Source of the DNA: Meloidogyne chitwoodi
Lineage: Eukaryota > Nematoda > Chromadorea > Rhabditida > Meloidogynidae
Assembly (NCBI GenBank): GCA_015183035.1
Contig: JACZZP010000006.1
Location: 1,054,001 to 1,118,000 of the forward strand
DNA: 64,000 nt
Direction: 5' to 3'
Below are positions 47,741-57,804 of the stretch, in pieces. A program made the translations under genes and the position numbers. The notes beneath the pieces are model-generated. The model did no database searches and was not told the origin of the DNA. It saw only the letters and a program-made list of their open reading frames with translations. Positions within the stretch are counted from its first letter, which is position 1, and the number at the start of each line of letters is the position of its first letter.

Positions 47741-47990
47741 ATATGCACTTGTGGAGCAGTTCTTTTTTGAAATTTTATTTAAATTTTTTATTTAAATTTA
47801 TATTTTTATAATTATTTTTTAAATTTAGAAATACTGAGAAAAATGAATGGATAACTAAAAAAAGGGCGTGGCTTAAAAATAGTATAAAAGTCGAAGATTT
47901 TAACAAAAATATTTCATTCTTTAAATTTTTATTTATTTTCTTATTTATTGTTTATTTATATTATATAAATTTTAGAATTAATTTTATAAA
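47741..47990. other. Upstream region of polymerase gene
   Basis: AT-rich DNA with a TATAAAAG-like stretch near 47883. Probable promoter region; no motif has been tested. Confidence 0.35.
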
Positions 47991-50900
47991 ATGAGTCCTC
48001 CTCCAACTAAACGAGCAAAATTAACTACAGAACGATCTCGTGCCTTTTTAATCGAAAATATTTTAAATGCTTCTAATGGTGAACTACCCCTTATAAATTT
48101 ACAACAACAACAATATGTTCAAGAAGGTCAAGGAAAATCACCTGAAAGTTACGTTACAAAACTAGGAGAGCAAGTTCAACATAATAAAAAATTCCGATAC
48201 ACAAAGTGTAGTACAAAATTTCAAATTAATGAAGTACCAGCAGATCCAGAAGACCTTTTAAGTGGAATATTTCAACACTGCGTCGATGCAGCATTAGAAG
48301 AATGTCGTGAAAGGGGAGATAACCCAGATCAGCTAGGATGTGTCATCACCAGTGAATTACTTGAACCTGATGTTTGGATACCAATCAGGGAGATTACAGA
48401 CAACACAGTGGACACTATACTAAACCAATTTCTTAAAGTTGGTCAAAGCAAAAAACAACAAGGAGTCACACTATGGGGAAAACCTTTCGAGATTACAGTG
48501 ACAACAGTAGATACCAAGAATGAAAAAGACAAAGATAAAATTGTAGGAGGAGCAAGAGGAAAACTTGCACCAGTACATCATCGCATCAGTTCACAATGTC
48601 TAATCAAGGTTTTTTATATTTACAAATAAATAATTTTTAATTTTAGATAAATAATCCCGATGATATGAATCATTGTTTATTCTTTGCTCTTCAAGCAACA
48701 CTAGTTTCCAATATTTATGAATTTACACGTTCTCAATTTTATGATTATATGCATGGCCGTTATGGATCAAGAAATCAATTTAGAAATGAAACACACCATC
48801 TTATGAATCAAGTATTTGCTCCTTTTGGTCGTCACGAGTATGCAGCAGAAAAATGGGTGAAGCCAGTCGTTGAATACTGGAACAACATATACAAAGGCAA
48901 ATTTATCTTCAAAGTCTTTATTTTTGGAGCATCTGGTCATTATAAACCAATTTTTAAATATGGTCCTGAAAAGTTTGATACACCCATAATTATTCATTAT
49001 GACAACAATCATTTTGATGGAGTTCAAAAAGCTGGAAATTTATTTGGATACCCCTATTGTTTTTCATGTGAAACAATATATCGTCATGCTCAAGAACATT
49101 CAACTAAATGTCTCTCTCGTTGTTTAAAATGTTCTCGTATAGGACCGACTTTTCCGTGCAAAGAAGAGAACAATTACAATCTTAAATGCAGAGGATGCTG
49201 CAAATTATTTTACAATGCAAATTGTTACCAGCATCATTTAAACAGTGGATTTGCTATAATTCAAAACAGTGTGAAAAATGTGGAGAAATTTATCGTGTAA
49301 GCAATAACACTAAGAATGGACGTAGAGGACATGTCTGCTTTGAAAAATATTGTGGACGCTGTGACGATTACCATGATCCTAAAAGAGGGTGCTACATCAA
49401 ACCTCTCAAACCAAAACAACAAACTCCATATCGACTTGTTTCCTTTGATTTGGAAACCATGCAACATAAAATTATAGATCCTTCAAAACAACAAAGACTT
49501 CATGAGCCTAATTTTATTGCAGCAAAAATTGTATGTCCAAGCTGTATAACAAACGGTGAATGGAAAAGAAGTTTAAAAAACAAATTTTGCAAAGTTTGTG
49601 GACCCCATCGTACTATTACCTTCTCTCACCGATCATATAACAACACTGAAACAGATAAAAAAATTATTTCTCAAAATCCTTTAAAGGATTTCGCAAAATG
49701 GATATTATATGACTTGCCAAACAACTATGAAACATATGTTTATTCACATTTTGGAGGCCGTTTTGATATGGTGCTTGTCTTCAAAGAATTATTCAATGAG
49801 AAACTCAATCCAGAATTAATAATGAAAGGCAACAAATTATATGAAATGAAAGTAAAGAAGCGCCAAAATTTGAATCCGAATATAGTCTTTCGAGACTCTT
49901 ACAATTTAATGCCAATGGGCTTAGCTGCATTGGTACCAACATTTGGATTACAAGTAGAAGACAAGCCATTTTTTCCTCATTTGGCTAATCAACCCGAGAA
50001 TTATGGAAAGATAATATATCCTACAAAAGAAGAGTATATGGCAAATGGAATGATGCCTTCAAAAAAGAAGGAATTTGATAATTGGTATGATGAAAATAAA
50101 ACAACACCATTCCTATTAGACGAAGCCTTAGCAAGTTATTGTACAAATGATGTAGAAATATTAATGTGCGCTTTAATCGATTTTCAAAATGAATTTTATG
50201 AAACAACAAGTAGTTCAGAACATGAAGGAATTGATGTATTAAAAGAATGTATGACAATTGCAAGTTCCTGTATGAAACATTTTCGACTAAATCACTTAAA
50301 AGAAGACCATCTAGCCATTGTGCCTGAAAGAGGATATGAAAATGCTGAAAACCAAAGTCTTTTGGCTTTGAAGTTCTTCCAATGGTATTCAGAGAAAAAC
50401 AACGTCGAAATACAAACAGCTCATTGGAAAGGAGAAAAGAAAGTTGGAAATTTTAAATTAGATGGTTGGATTGAAGAGCAGCAATTAGCAATAGAAGTTA
50501 ATGGATGTGGATGGCACGGCTGCCCAAAGAAAGGATGCTACCCTGGTGAAAATATGATGCTACCTAATGGTTTGACAGCTGGAAAACAACGAGAGAAAGA
50601 TAAGAAAAGATTAGATTTTATTCGAACTCAAGTGCCAAGAGTGGATGTATACTGGGAATGTGATATAAGAAGAATGATAGAAAGAGATAGAGAAATGAAG
50701 AAGAAATTTGACAATTATTTGGATGAAGGCCCATTAGAAATAAGAGGCTGTTTCTTTGGAGGGCGCACAGGCCCATTAAAAGTTTATCATGAAGCAAAGC
50801 ATGGCGAGAAGATTTCATATTTAGATGTAACATCATTGTACCCCTACACAAATTTCAATACAAAATATCCAATTGGACATCCTAAAGTCCATACACTTAA

Positions 50901-52217
50901 TGAAGATGTACATTGGACAAAAGCAGCAGACAATCCTTATTCCTTCTCATTAATGAAGGTTTTCGTCATACCACCAAGAAAGATCGACATACCAATTCTT
51001 CCTGTAAAATTAGATGAACTACGACTACTTTTTCCTCTCTGTGCAAAATGCTCCAAAACACACCCAAAAGGTGGAATCAATGAAAACTACAGCTGTCGGC
51101 ATAATGATAGAGAAAGAGGATGGGTCAGCAGTTGCACTTCAATTGAACTAAATGCAGCTTTAGAAGAAGGCTATATTGTTACCAAACTTTATAGAGTATT
51201 GGAATACACAGAAACAGACGACGAGCTTTTTAGACCTTATATGAGAGAATTTTTAGCGCAAAAGATACATGCATCAGGCTTTGATGAAGAAATAAGAGGA
51301 AATGGAGAAAAAGAAGAAAATTTTGTAAAAGAATGCTTTGAAAAATTTGGAATCAAAATTGAAATTGAAAAGATGACACCTAATAAAGGAAAAAGAGCTA
51401 TAGCAAAACTGGCTGTAAATAATTTATGGGGGAGATTTTCGTTAAGAAATCATGGACTAGCACAAACACTTATTACCGATGACCCAGCAGAATTAATAGA
51501 ATTTCTAAACAACAGATCGATTGATGTTGCAGCATTAGATGAACTTACTAAAGATACAACAATGATTCGCTATGTAAAGAAGAAGGAGTGGGTTGAAGAA
51601 CACGATTCTTCCAACGTTGTGATATCTCTATGGACTACGTCCGCAGCACGCTTGCATCTACTTAAATTAATGCAAAAAGTTGTGAGGACACCCGGTTGTA
51701 CGCTTCTTTACACAGGTATTTATAATATAATTTATAAAATTTATTTTAAACTTTAGACACCGACTCCCTTATATTTGCTCACCCTGAAAACAACAACCCA
51801 TTAGAAATTGGACCTCATCTAGGTGACCTGACGGATGAGTATCCCGAACATGATATTCTCGAGTATTGTAGTGGAGGTGCCAAACAGTACGGACTAAAGC
51901 TCAGAAGGAAAAATGGAAGTGTCAGCGAACCGGAATATGTTTTGAAGGTCAGAGGAATTACATTAAACTATGACGTCATCAACAATCAAGGACTTAGGTA
52001 CGAAACATTTAAAGAATCAGTTCATAATTTTATAAATAATAATGGTGATTTAGATCCAATTTTTATTGTTTACCCAAACTTTTTAAAACCTTCTATTAAA
52101 AGTAGTTCTGTTATCTCCCAGCCTTTTCATAAAAATTATAAACCTTTCATAGGCAAAGGTATTATTCGCCCTAGTGATTTTACTGTTCTAGATTATGGCT
52201 TTGTTAAAAATATTTAA
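47991..52217 (+). pseudogene. Protein-primed family B DNA polymerase, frameshifted
   Basis: The element's replicative polymerase. Exons: 47991-48608, 48647-51715 and 51757-52217; the introns are 38 and 41 nt. The N-terminal part includes a Cys/His-rich zinc region. The exonuclease motifs are SFDLETMQ, HFGGRFDMV and YCTNDVEIL. The polymerase motifs are DVTSLYPYTNFN (A), KLAVNNLWGRFS (B) and DTDSLIF (C, formed across the second splice). The frame breaks at about 49240-49250, between HHLNSG and the zinc residues SKQCEKCGEIY, consistent with one lost base. As read the first frame ends at 49298-49300. Other motifs look intact, so a sequence error or a recent mutation is possible. Confidence 0.9.
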
Positions 52218-52275
52218 TTGTTTTCATCATTTTTCTTATTTATTTTTTACTTTTTACAAATTTATTTTTAATAAT

Positions 52276-52636
52276 AATAAATAGAAGATACAATTTTGAA
52301 AAAATTAAGGATTAGAAGATGTCGTTTTTAGGGGTAAAAATGCGATATTAAGGAAAAGAAGATACAATTTTGAAAAAATTAACAAATAGAAGAATAATTT
52401 TTATTTAAAAAATTACAATTAACAAAAAGAAGATAAAATTTAGAAAATATTAAGAATTAGAAGAGATCGTTTTTAGGGGTAAAAGTGCATAATTAATGAG
52501 AAGAAGATACAATTTTAAAATAATTAATGAAAAGAAGATGAAATTTACAATTTTTGCCTATTTTTGATGAAAAAATAAATATTTTTATAGTATATGCGTG
52601 TGAAATATATTCGCACGAAAAAATCACCACCCGTTT
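52276..52636. repeat. Direct repeat copy 2 (361 bp)
   Basis: The second copy of 47381-47740, after the full polymerase gene. Its right end runs into the last codons of the minus-strand PAZ gene. Confidence 0.85.
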
Positions 52637-53187
52637 AAATAAGTTAAATCGTTTTGAGATTGACTGAATTTTCTTCCAACATAACATAACTCTTCATCAT
52701 AATCTGATAATGGCACAGGAGTTGTTACATCAAATTCTCTTGGTGATTCTTCTGAAGATGTTTTACTTTTATCTTTGAAATAATTTTCTAGCCATTTATT
52801 AAAATCTGTCTTTTCTTCATCTACAAGTTGTAAAAGCTCAATAGGATAGTATCTGTCTTCACCTTTTGTAAAGTGTTCAATTACACAGTGATGATAAGGA
52901 TAGTTGAGTCTGATACGATGACGAGAATAAAAATGAGCAGCAACACTGATATTGAATGGACGAGATAGTCGACCATATGCTTGTAAAACATCAGATCCTT
53001 GTTTACTCAAATCATCAAAGAATAAGGTCTTGTTTAAATCATTATGATCAGTATATGTTGTACGAAGTTTTTTGCCTTTTAATTCTTTTAAAATTTTTTC
53101 TCTATTTATCGGATGATTGAGCATATCTCGTAGTGATTTTTTATTACATTTTAGAATTTTTGCAAATTCATCAATAAGGAGAGCCAT
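52624..53187 (-). CDS. Stand-alone Argonaute PAZ-domain protein
   Basis: A 187-residue single-exon gene. Residues 1-36 resemble the linker that precedes PAZ (FAKILKCNKKSLRDML). Residues 36-124 match the PAZ domain: KGKKLRTTYTDHNDLN at the entry, then ISVAAHFYSRHRIRLNYP (80-97) where Argonautes have SVAxYFxxxYNIxLKYP, and RYYPIELLQLV (112-122) where they have YLPLEVCNIV. The remainder is an acidic Ser/Glu tail. There is no N, MID or PIWI domain. PAZ binds the 3' end of small RNAs, so this product could sequester small RNAs or compete with Argonautes. That function is inference; the domain call rests on motif order. It is antisense to the core genes and next to a divergent small gene. Confidence 0.75.
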   Translation of the reverse strand: MALLIDEFAKILKCNKKSLRDMLNHPINREKILKELKGKKLRTTYTDHNDLNKTLFFDDLSKQGSDVLQAYGRLSRPFNISVAAHFYSRHRIRLNYPYHHCVIEHFTKGEDRYYPIELLQLVDEEKTDFNKWLENYFKDKSKTSSEESPREFDVTTPVPLSDYDEELCYVGRKFSQSQNDLTYLNGW

Positions 53188-53387
53188 TTGAAAGTAAATA
53201 TTTTTAAAAAAGATGAATATTTTTAAGAATGATTTTTAAAATTTAAAGGATTTCTATAAGTCCTTACACCTTACACCTTCAACCTCAACTAAATTCTGCA
53301 GACCATCTAATTTAAGAATACCCCCTCCCCTCCATCCATATTCTGTTTCCTTCATTTTCTTTAAATCATTTCTGAAATTATATAAAA
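53188..53387. promoter_or_regulatory. Divergent promoter region
   Basis: A 200-bp gap between the PAZ gene and the zinc-protein gene, read outward in both directions. A TATATAAAA stretch lies just before the plus-strand ATG (53375-53387). Confidence 0.45.
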
Positions 53388-53730
53388 ATGAACAATCAAG
53401 AGTTTAATCCACAAATTCCTCCTCCATCTATTCCTGAACCAATGCTTTCTGAACCACCCATGGCTTATCAAGAACAACTATGGAAACTAGTAAAAGGAAA
53501 AACTGTTTTACAATATCATCTCTGCTATGGTTTATTATTCTTATATTTAAATTTATTTAATAATTTTAGAATGTCAAGATCGACTTTTCCATACAAATGA
53601 CAAGGTGATGCGCAATGGAGATAAAGTGATAATCAAAATAGAATTATGCAATAAATGTGTAAAGGACAACTGCTTTGCCACAGATTTACTTACAAACAAG
53701 AAGCCGAAGAATTTTGATAAATATAAATAA
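53388..53730 (+). CDS. Small zinc-ribbon-like protein
   Basis: Two exons (53388 to about 53528, and from about 53570 to 53730) with a short intron starting GTTTATTATTC. The product is about 100 residues: a Pro-rich head (IPPPSIPEPMLSEPP), then CYEC near the splice junction and CNKC 30-odd residues later, which look like a pair of zinc knuckles. It ends KNFDKYK. I recognise no family. Its divergent placement with the PAZ gene suggests co-regulation, perhaps as accessory genes. Confidence 0.55.
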
Positions 53731-54660
53731 AAAATAATTATTCACTTATGTAAACTTTTAATTTGAAATAAAATTTAATTTAAAAATTTTTAGTTTTGTT
53801 TTACCCTTTTATCTTTTTTCTCGCTTTTCCACTATTCTTTCTTTTAAAAACATCTGGCCTTTTTATTTTTTGGTAATTAAAGAAAGAGATTGTCTTCGAG
53901 ATAACGATCTTAAATTTGAATATTTGAATGGACTAGAAAGAGAAGATATAATTAGCAAAGGGCGGAAATAATAAACAATGCGAAAAACAATGTTGCATCA
54001 GATAATATGTCAGTTTTTCTTTTTTTCACACATTTTTATAATGTTAATTTTTAATAAAATAATATTTTTTAAAAATATTTTTAGAATATTTTTATTTAAA
54101 TTAAATTGCTATATTGGCATAACGTAAAACGTTCAAAAAACGTGTTTTTTTAGCGTAGTAGGAAGAGTCTAGTGCGACTTTTAGGATGACTATTTTAGAC
54201 TTTTTGGTATTATTTTTGACTTTTTTGTGCTTTTTCAAGATATTTATGCCTAAAAATCAGAAAAATTTATAAAAAGTTGGAAAACTTCTTAAGTTTAAAC
54301 AATTTTTCAATTTTTCTTTCAACTTTTCTTAAAAATAAAAAAAATTTATCTGGCATTTTGTCAATTTTTTCTTTGTGACATTTTGTCACTTTGTCGCTTA
54401 CTGACATTTTTTCATAAGAAACGAATGCTTTACTAAGCCAATTTTGAGAAATATTTAATCTAATCTGCGTTTATAATTTAAAAATGACCAAAAAATGACT
54501 AGTATTTTTTGTTTTGACCTATTTAGATTAAAAAATTTATTTTATACACATTTTTGTATTTTAAACTTGATTTTTTGTGACTTTTTTGTGACTATTTTGG
54601 TGACTATTTTGGATTTTTAGTGACTATTTTAGGCGACTATTTTGCAATTTTATTTTGACT
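53731..54660. other. Non-coding low-complexity region
   Basis: About 930 bp. From about 54190 on it has many spaced TGACTATTTT/GACTTTTT words. No gene is seen. Confidence 0.45.
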
Positions 54661-54667
54661 ATTTTTT

Positions 54668-55246
54668 TGCAACCAATAACTTAGGTCACAATATTTATTG
54701 CAACCAATAATTTAGGTCACAATAGTTATAATAAAATGCAACCAATAACTTAGGTCACAATTTTTATTGCAACCAGTAATTTAGGTCACAATAGTTATAA
54801 TAAAATGCAACCAATAACTTAGGTCACAATATTTATTGCAACCAATAATTTAGGTCACAATTTTTATTGCAACCAGTAATTTAGGTCACAATAGTTATAA
54901 TAAAATGCAACCAATAACTTAGGTCACAATTTTTATTGCAACCAGTAATTTAGGTCACAATAGTTATAATAAAATGCAACCAATAACTTAGGTCACAATT
55001 TTTATTGCAACCAGTAATTTAGGTCACAATAGTTATAATAAAATGCAACCAGTAATTTAGGTCACAAATAGTTATTGCAACCAGTAATTTAGGTCACAAT
55101 AGTTATAATAAAATGCAACCAGTAATTTAGGTCACAATTTTTATTGCAACCAGTATTTTAGGTCACAAATAGTTATAATAAAATGCAACCAATAATTTAG
55201 GTCACAATAGTTATAATAAAATGCAACCAATAACTTAGGTCACAAA
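54668..55246. repeat. Tandem array of 17 TAGGTCAC units
   Basis: Alternating monomers of about 31 and 38 bp: GCAACCAATAACTTAGGTCA-CAA plus spacer, and a variant with CAGTAATTTAGGTCAC then AATAGTTATAATAAAAT. I count 17 TAGGTCAC cores, almost all in one orientation. The AGGTCA core equals the nuclear-receptor half-site, though it may be coincidence. Confidence 0.85.
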
Positions 55247-55499
55247 TTATAAATACAATTGACGCCAGCGTTTAGGCTTTCAATTATTACTCAATAAAAA
55301 AAAAACATAATTAAAATTTAAATTAATAAATCAATTTTTTATAACTAAGACCCAATAGTGAAATATTTAATATTTTACATAACCTTTTTTATGAATAGTC
55401 TTATTTTCTAAGTTGAATGTTTTTGATGTTGGTGATAATTATTTATTTTAATTTAATAATTTTTATAAATTAATTTTAATTAAATAATATATATTAGTG

Positions 55500-55678
55500 T
55501 ATTAGGGGGAGGGTGGTAACTACTTTACTTTTGGTCCTACTAACTACTCTGAATGGGTTAACTACTAAAATTATAATTTATATTTTGATTAAATTATTTT
55601 AATTTTATATTAATTTTAATAACTAATTTAGCTTAAAAGCTAACTTATATTATTCACACCAAAATTATATAATATAGG
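55500..55678. other. Region with three TAACTACT words
   Basis: TAACTACT occurs at 55517-55524, 55541-55548 and 55559-55566; the last lies in GGGTTAACTACT, equal to the tip of the nested element's terminus. No gene is seen. Confidence 0.35.
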
Positions 55679-56095
55679 GGAAGGCTATACCCAAGATTGA
55701 TTACAGACTAAGAACTCTAACAAAACGCAAGAGTCCCAGAAGTAACCAAAAATAGATATAGGGAAGGCTATACCCAAGATTGATTACAGACTAAGAACTC
55801 TAACAAAACGCAAGAGTCCCAGAAGTAACCAAAAATAGATATAGGGAAGGCTATACCCAAGATTGATTACAGACTAAGAACTCTAACAAAACGCAAGAGT
55901 CCTAGAAGTAATCAAAAATAGATATAGGGAAGGCTATACCCAAGATTGATTACAGACTAAGAACTCTAACAAAACGCAAGAGTCCCAGAAGTAACCAAAA
56001 ATATATATAGGGAAGGCTATACCCAAGATTGATTACAGACTAAGAACTCTAACAAAACGCAAGAGTCCCAGAAGTAACCAAAAAAAGATATAGGG
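55679..56095. repeat. Tandem repeat, five units of 83 bp
   Basis: Units beginning GGGAAGGCTATACCCAAG recur at exact 83-bp spacing (55681, 55764, 55847, 55930, 56013) with few differences. It is non-coding and lies inside the right end of the Polinton. Confidence 0.9.
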
Positions 56096-56530
56096 GAGAG
56101 AGATAACTAATTAGTAACCCTTTAAAGTCTAACAAACGCTAACCATTAAAGATTTACCAAAAAAATTATAGAGGGAATCACATGTCTAAAACTTTTCCTT
56201 TTTTTTACTTCAATCATAAATAAGTATTAGAATTTATTTATTAAAAATGTGAAAGAATAGAAAGAAACTTCTCAATAGAAAGACTGGGAAGGAGAGAAAC
56301 AATAAAAATTATTCTAAAAATTTTTTTCAAAAATTTTCCGTAGTTTTTTTAATTTTATTCATTTAAATTAAAAATTTTTTTATAAATTATAAATAAAAAA
56401 AATAAATAAATAATATATCAGAGAAAAGTGTGTATAAACGCAACAAATCTCTTACTATATAAAAAATAAATAAATAAAGATATGAAATTTATTAAAAAAT
56501 TAAATTAAAATATTAGAAAATTTAGAATAT

Positions 56531-56562
<32 letters not shown>

Positions 56563-56954
56563 TGTTTTTGAAGGAAAAATATTAATTTTAAAAGGGAAGG
56601 AAAAATCAATTTGAATGGTTGGTTATTTCCTTAAAAAATGGCTTGGTAAAGAAAAATAGGTCAATAATTACTTGAATTGCCTATTTTCTCTTTTTTCATA
56701 TTTCTCACTCTTCTTTTTTTTCATATTTTTCATCCATATATATTTGCCCCCGACTTTTCAATTCCTTATTATATATTTAAATAATTTTGCCTAATCCCTC
56801 CTATCTTAATATAAACGAAGAAAATTGCCCTATTACAGTGTTGCGCAATTATTTGGGTAGAGAAGAGTGGACCATGGTCTAAAGATCACCTCATAAAATC
56901 ATTTAAAATTTTAATTACTTTTTATTCTCTATTTTTTATTCAAATAACGTACCT
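56096..56954. other. AT-rich sub-terminal region
   Basis: No gene or repeat is recognised between the 83-bp array and the right terminal repeat. Confidence 0.4.
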
Positions 56955-57798
56955 CTAATATCACTCTAACATAAGTATTTGAGTCTTAGATATGTTTTAC
57001 AAAATTTTTATTTTAAGTTTTACTTATGTCGGTAACTTCAAAGCATCCTAATTAGTTAAAGTTTAAAAATTAAAAAAAATTTTAAAATTAAAAAGTTTTA
57101 AAAATTAAAGTTTAAAAAATTCAAAAAGTTTTTTAAAAAAAAAAAAGTTTTAAAAATTTAAAAGTTTAAAATTAAAAAAAAAAGTTTTAAAGTTTCAAAA
57201 GGTTTCCACTGGCACTAAAACACTTAATTAAAATCCCCCTAATCCTTGGCGGTTCTTATTAGATGTTCGGTAACTTCAGAGCATCCTAATTAGTTAAAAT
57301 TTCAAAAAAGTTTTTAAAAAAGTTTTAACAAATAAAGTTTCAAAAATTTAAAAAGTTTTAAAAATTCAAAAAAGTTTTTAAAAAAGTTTTAAAAATTAAA
57401 AAGTTTAAAAAATTCAAAAAGTTTTAAAAAAAAAAAGTTTCAAAAAAGTTTTAACAAATAAAGTTTCAAAATTTAATTTAAAATTAATAAAAGTTTTACA
57501 AAAGTTTCAAAATTTTAAAAGTTTAAAAAAAGTTTTTAAAAAATAAAAGTTTAAAAAATTCAAAATGTTTTTTAAAAAAAGTTTCAAAAATTTAAAGTTT
57601 TCCCTCGCGCACTAAAAAGTTTTCCCCGTCGCGCACTAAAAAACTCTTTACCACAATTAGTTGTCGGCATTCCTTTGATTTCCCGCACAAAACCCCTTAC
57701 ACCTTTTAGTTACTAATTGGTCTATTTTAGGCGTAAAAATCCCTTTGATCTTTGTCGGCATTATTGACACCCACGACGGTCCCGTCGCTCTTACTACT
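56955..57798. repeat. Polinton right terminal inverted repeat
   Basis: The complement of the left terminal repeat, but longer because of expanded AAAGTTTTAAAA tracts and an internal duplication: the GGTAACTTCA(A/G)AGCATCCTAA block occurs at about 57030 and again at about 57269. The outermost 200 bp match the left end well, apart from one length difference and scattered substitutions. Confidence 0.85.
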
Positions 57799-57804
57799 TA
57801 GTTT
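57799..57804. repeat. Polinton target-site duplication, right (TAGTTT)
   Basis: A six-base direct repeat next to the right terminus, identical to 33520-33525. Confidence 0.9.

Larger units (their letters stand above)
33526..57798 (+). mobile_element. Complete Polinton/Maverick, 24,273 bp
   Basis: The termini are inverted repeats beginning AGTAGTAAGAGCGACGGG at 33526 and ending with the complement at 57798. The 6-bp duplication TAGTTT sits at 33520-33525 and 57799-57804. Six-base duplications and AG/CT ends are the Polinton hallmark. The element carries integrase, protein-primed DNA polymerase B, packaging ATPase, adenovirus-like protease and major and minor capsid genes, which is the full self-synthesising set, plus extra cargo. 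Some core genes are interrupted (ATPase, protease, polymerase), so this copy may be unable to move by itself, unless those breaks are sequence errors. The left and right terminal repeats differ by substitutions and length changes, so it is not brand new. Confidence 0.95.

Noticed and set aside
49261..50851. Minus-strand open frames opposite the polymerase
   Set aside because: Antisense shadows of a strongly conserved coding sequence.
54668..55246. Possible CRISPR array
   Set aside because: Spacers are themselves repeated, not unique, and the host is a eukaryote.
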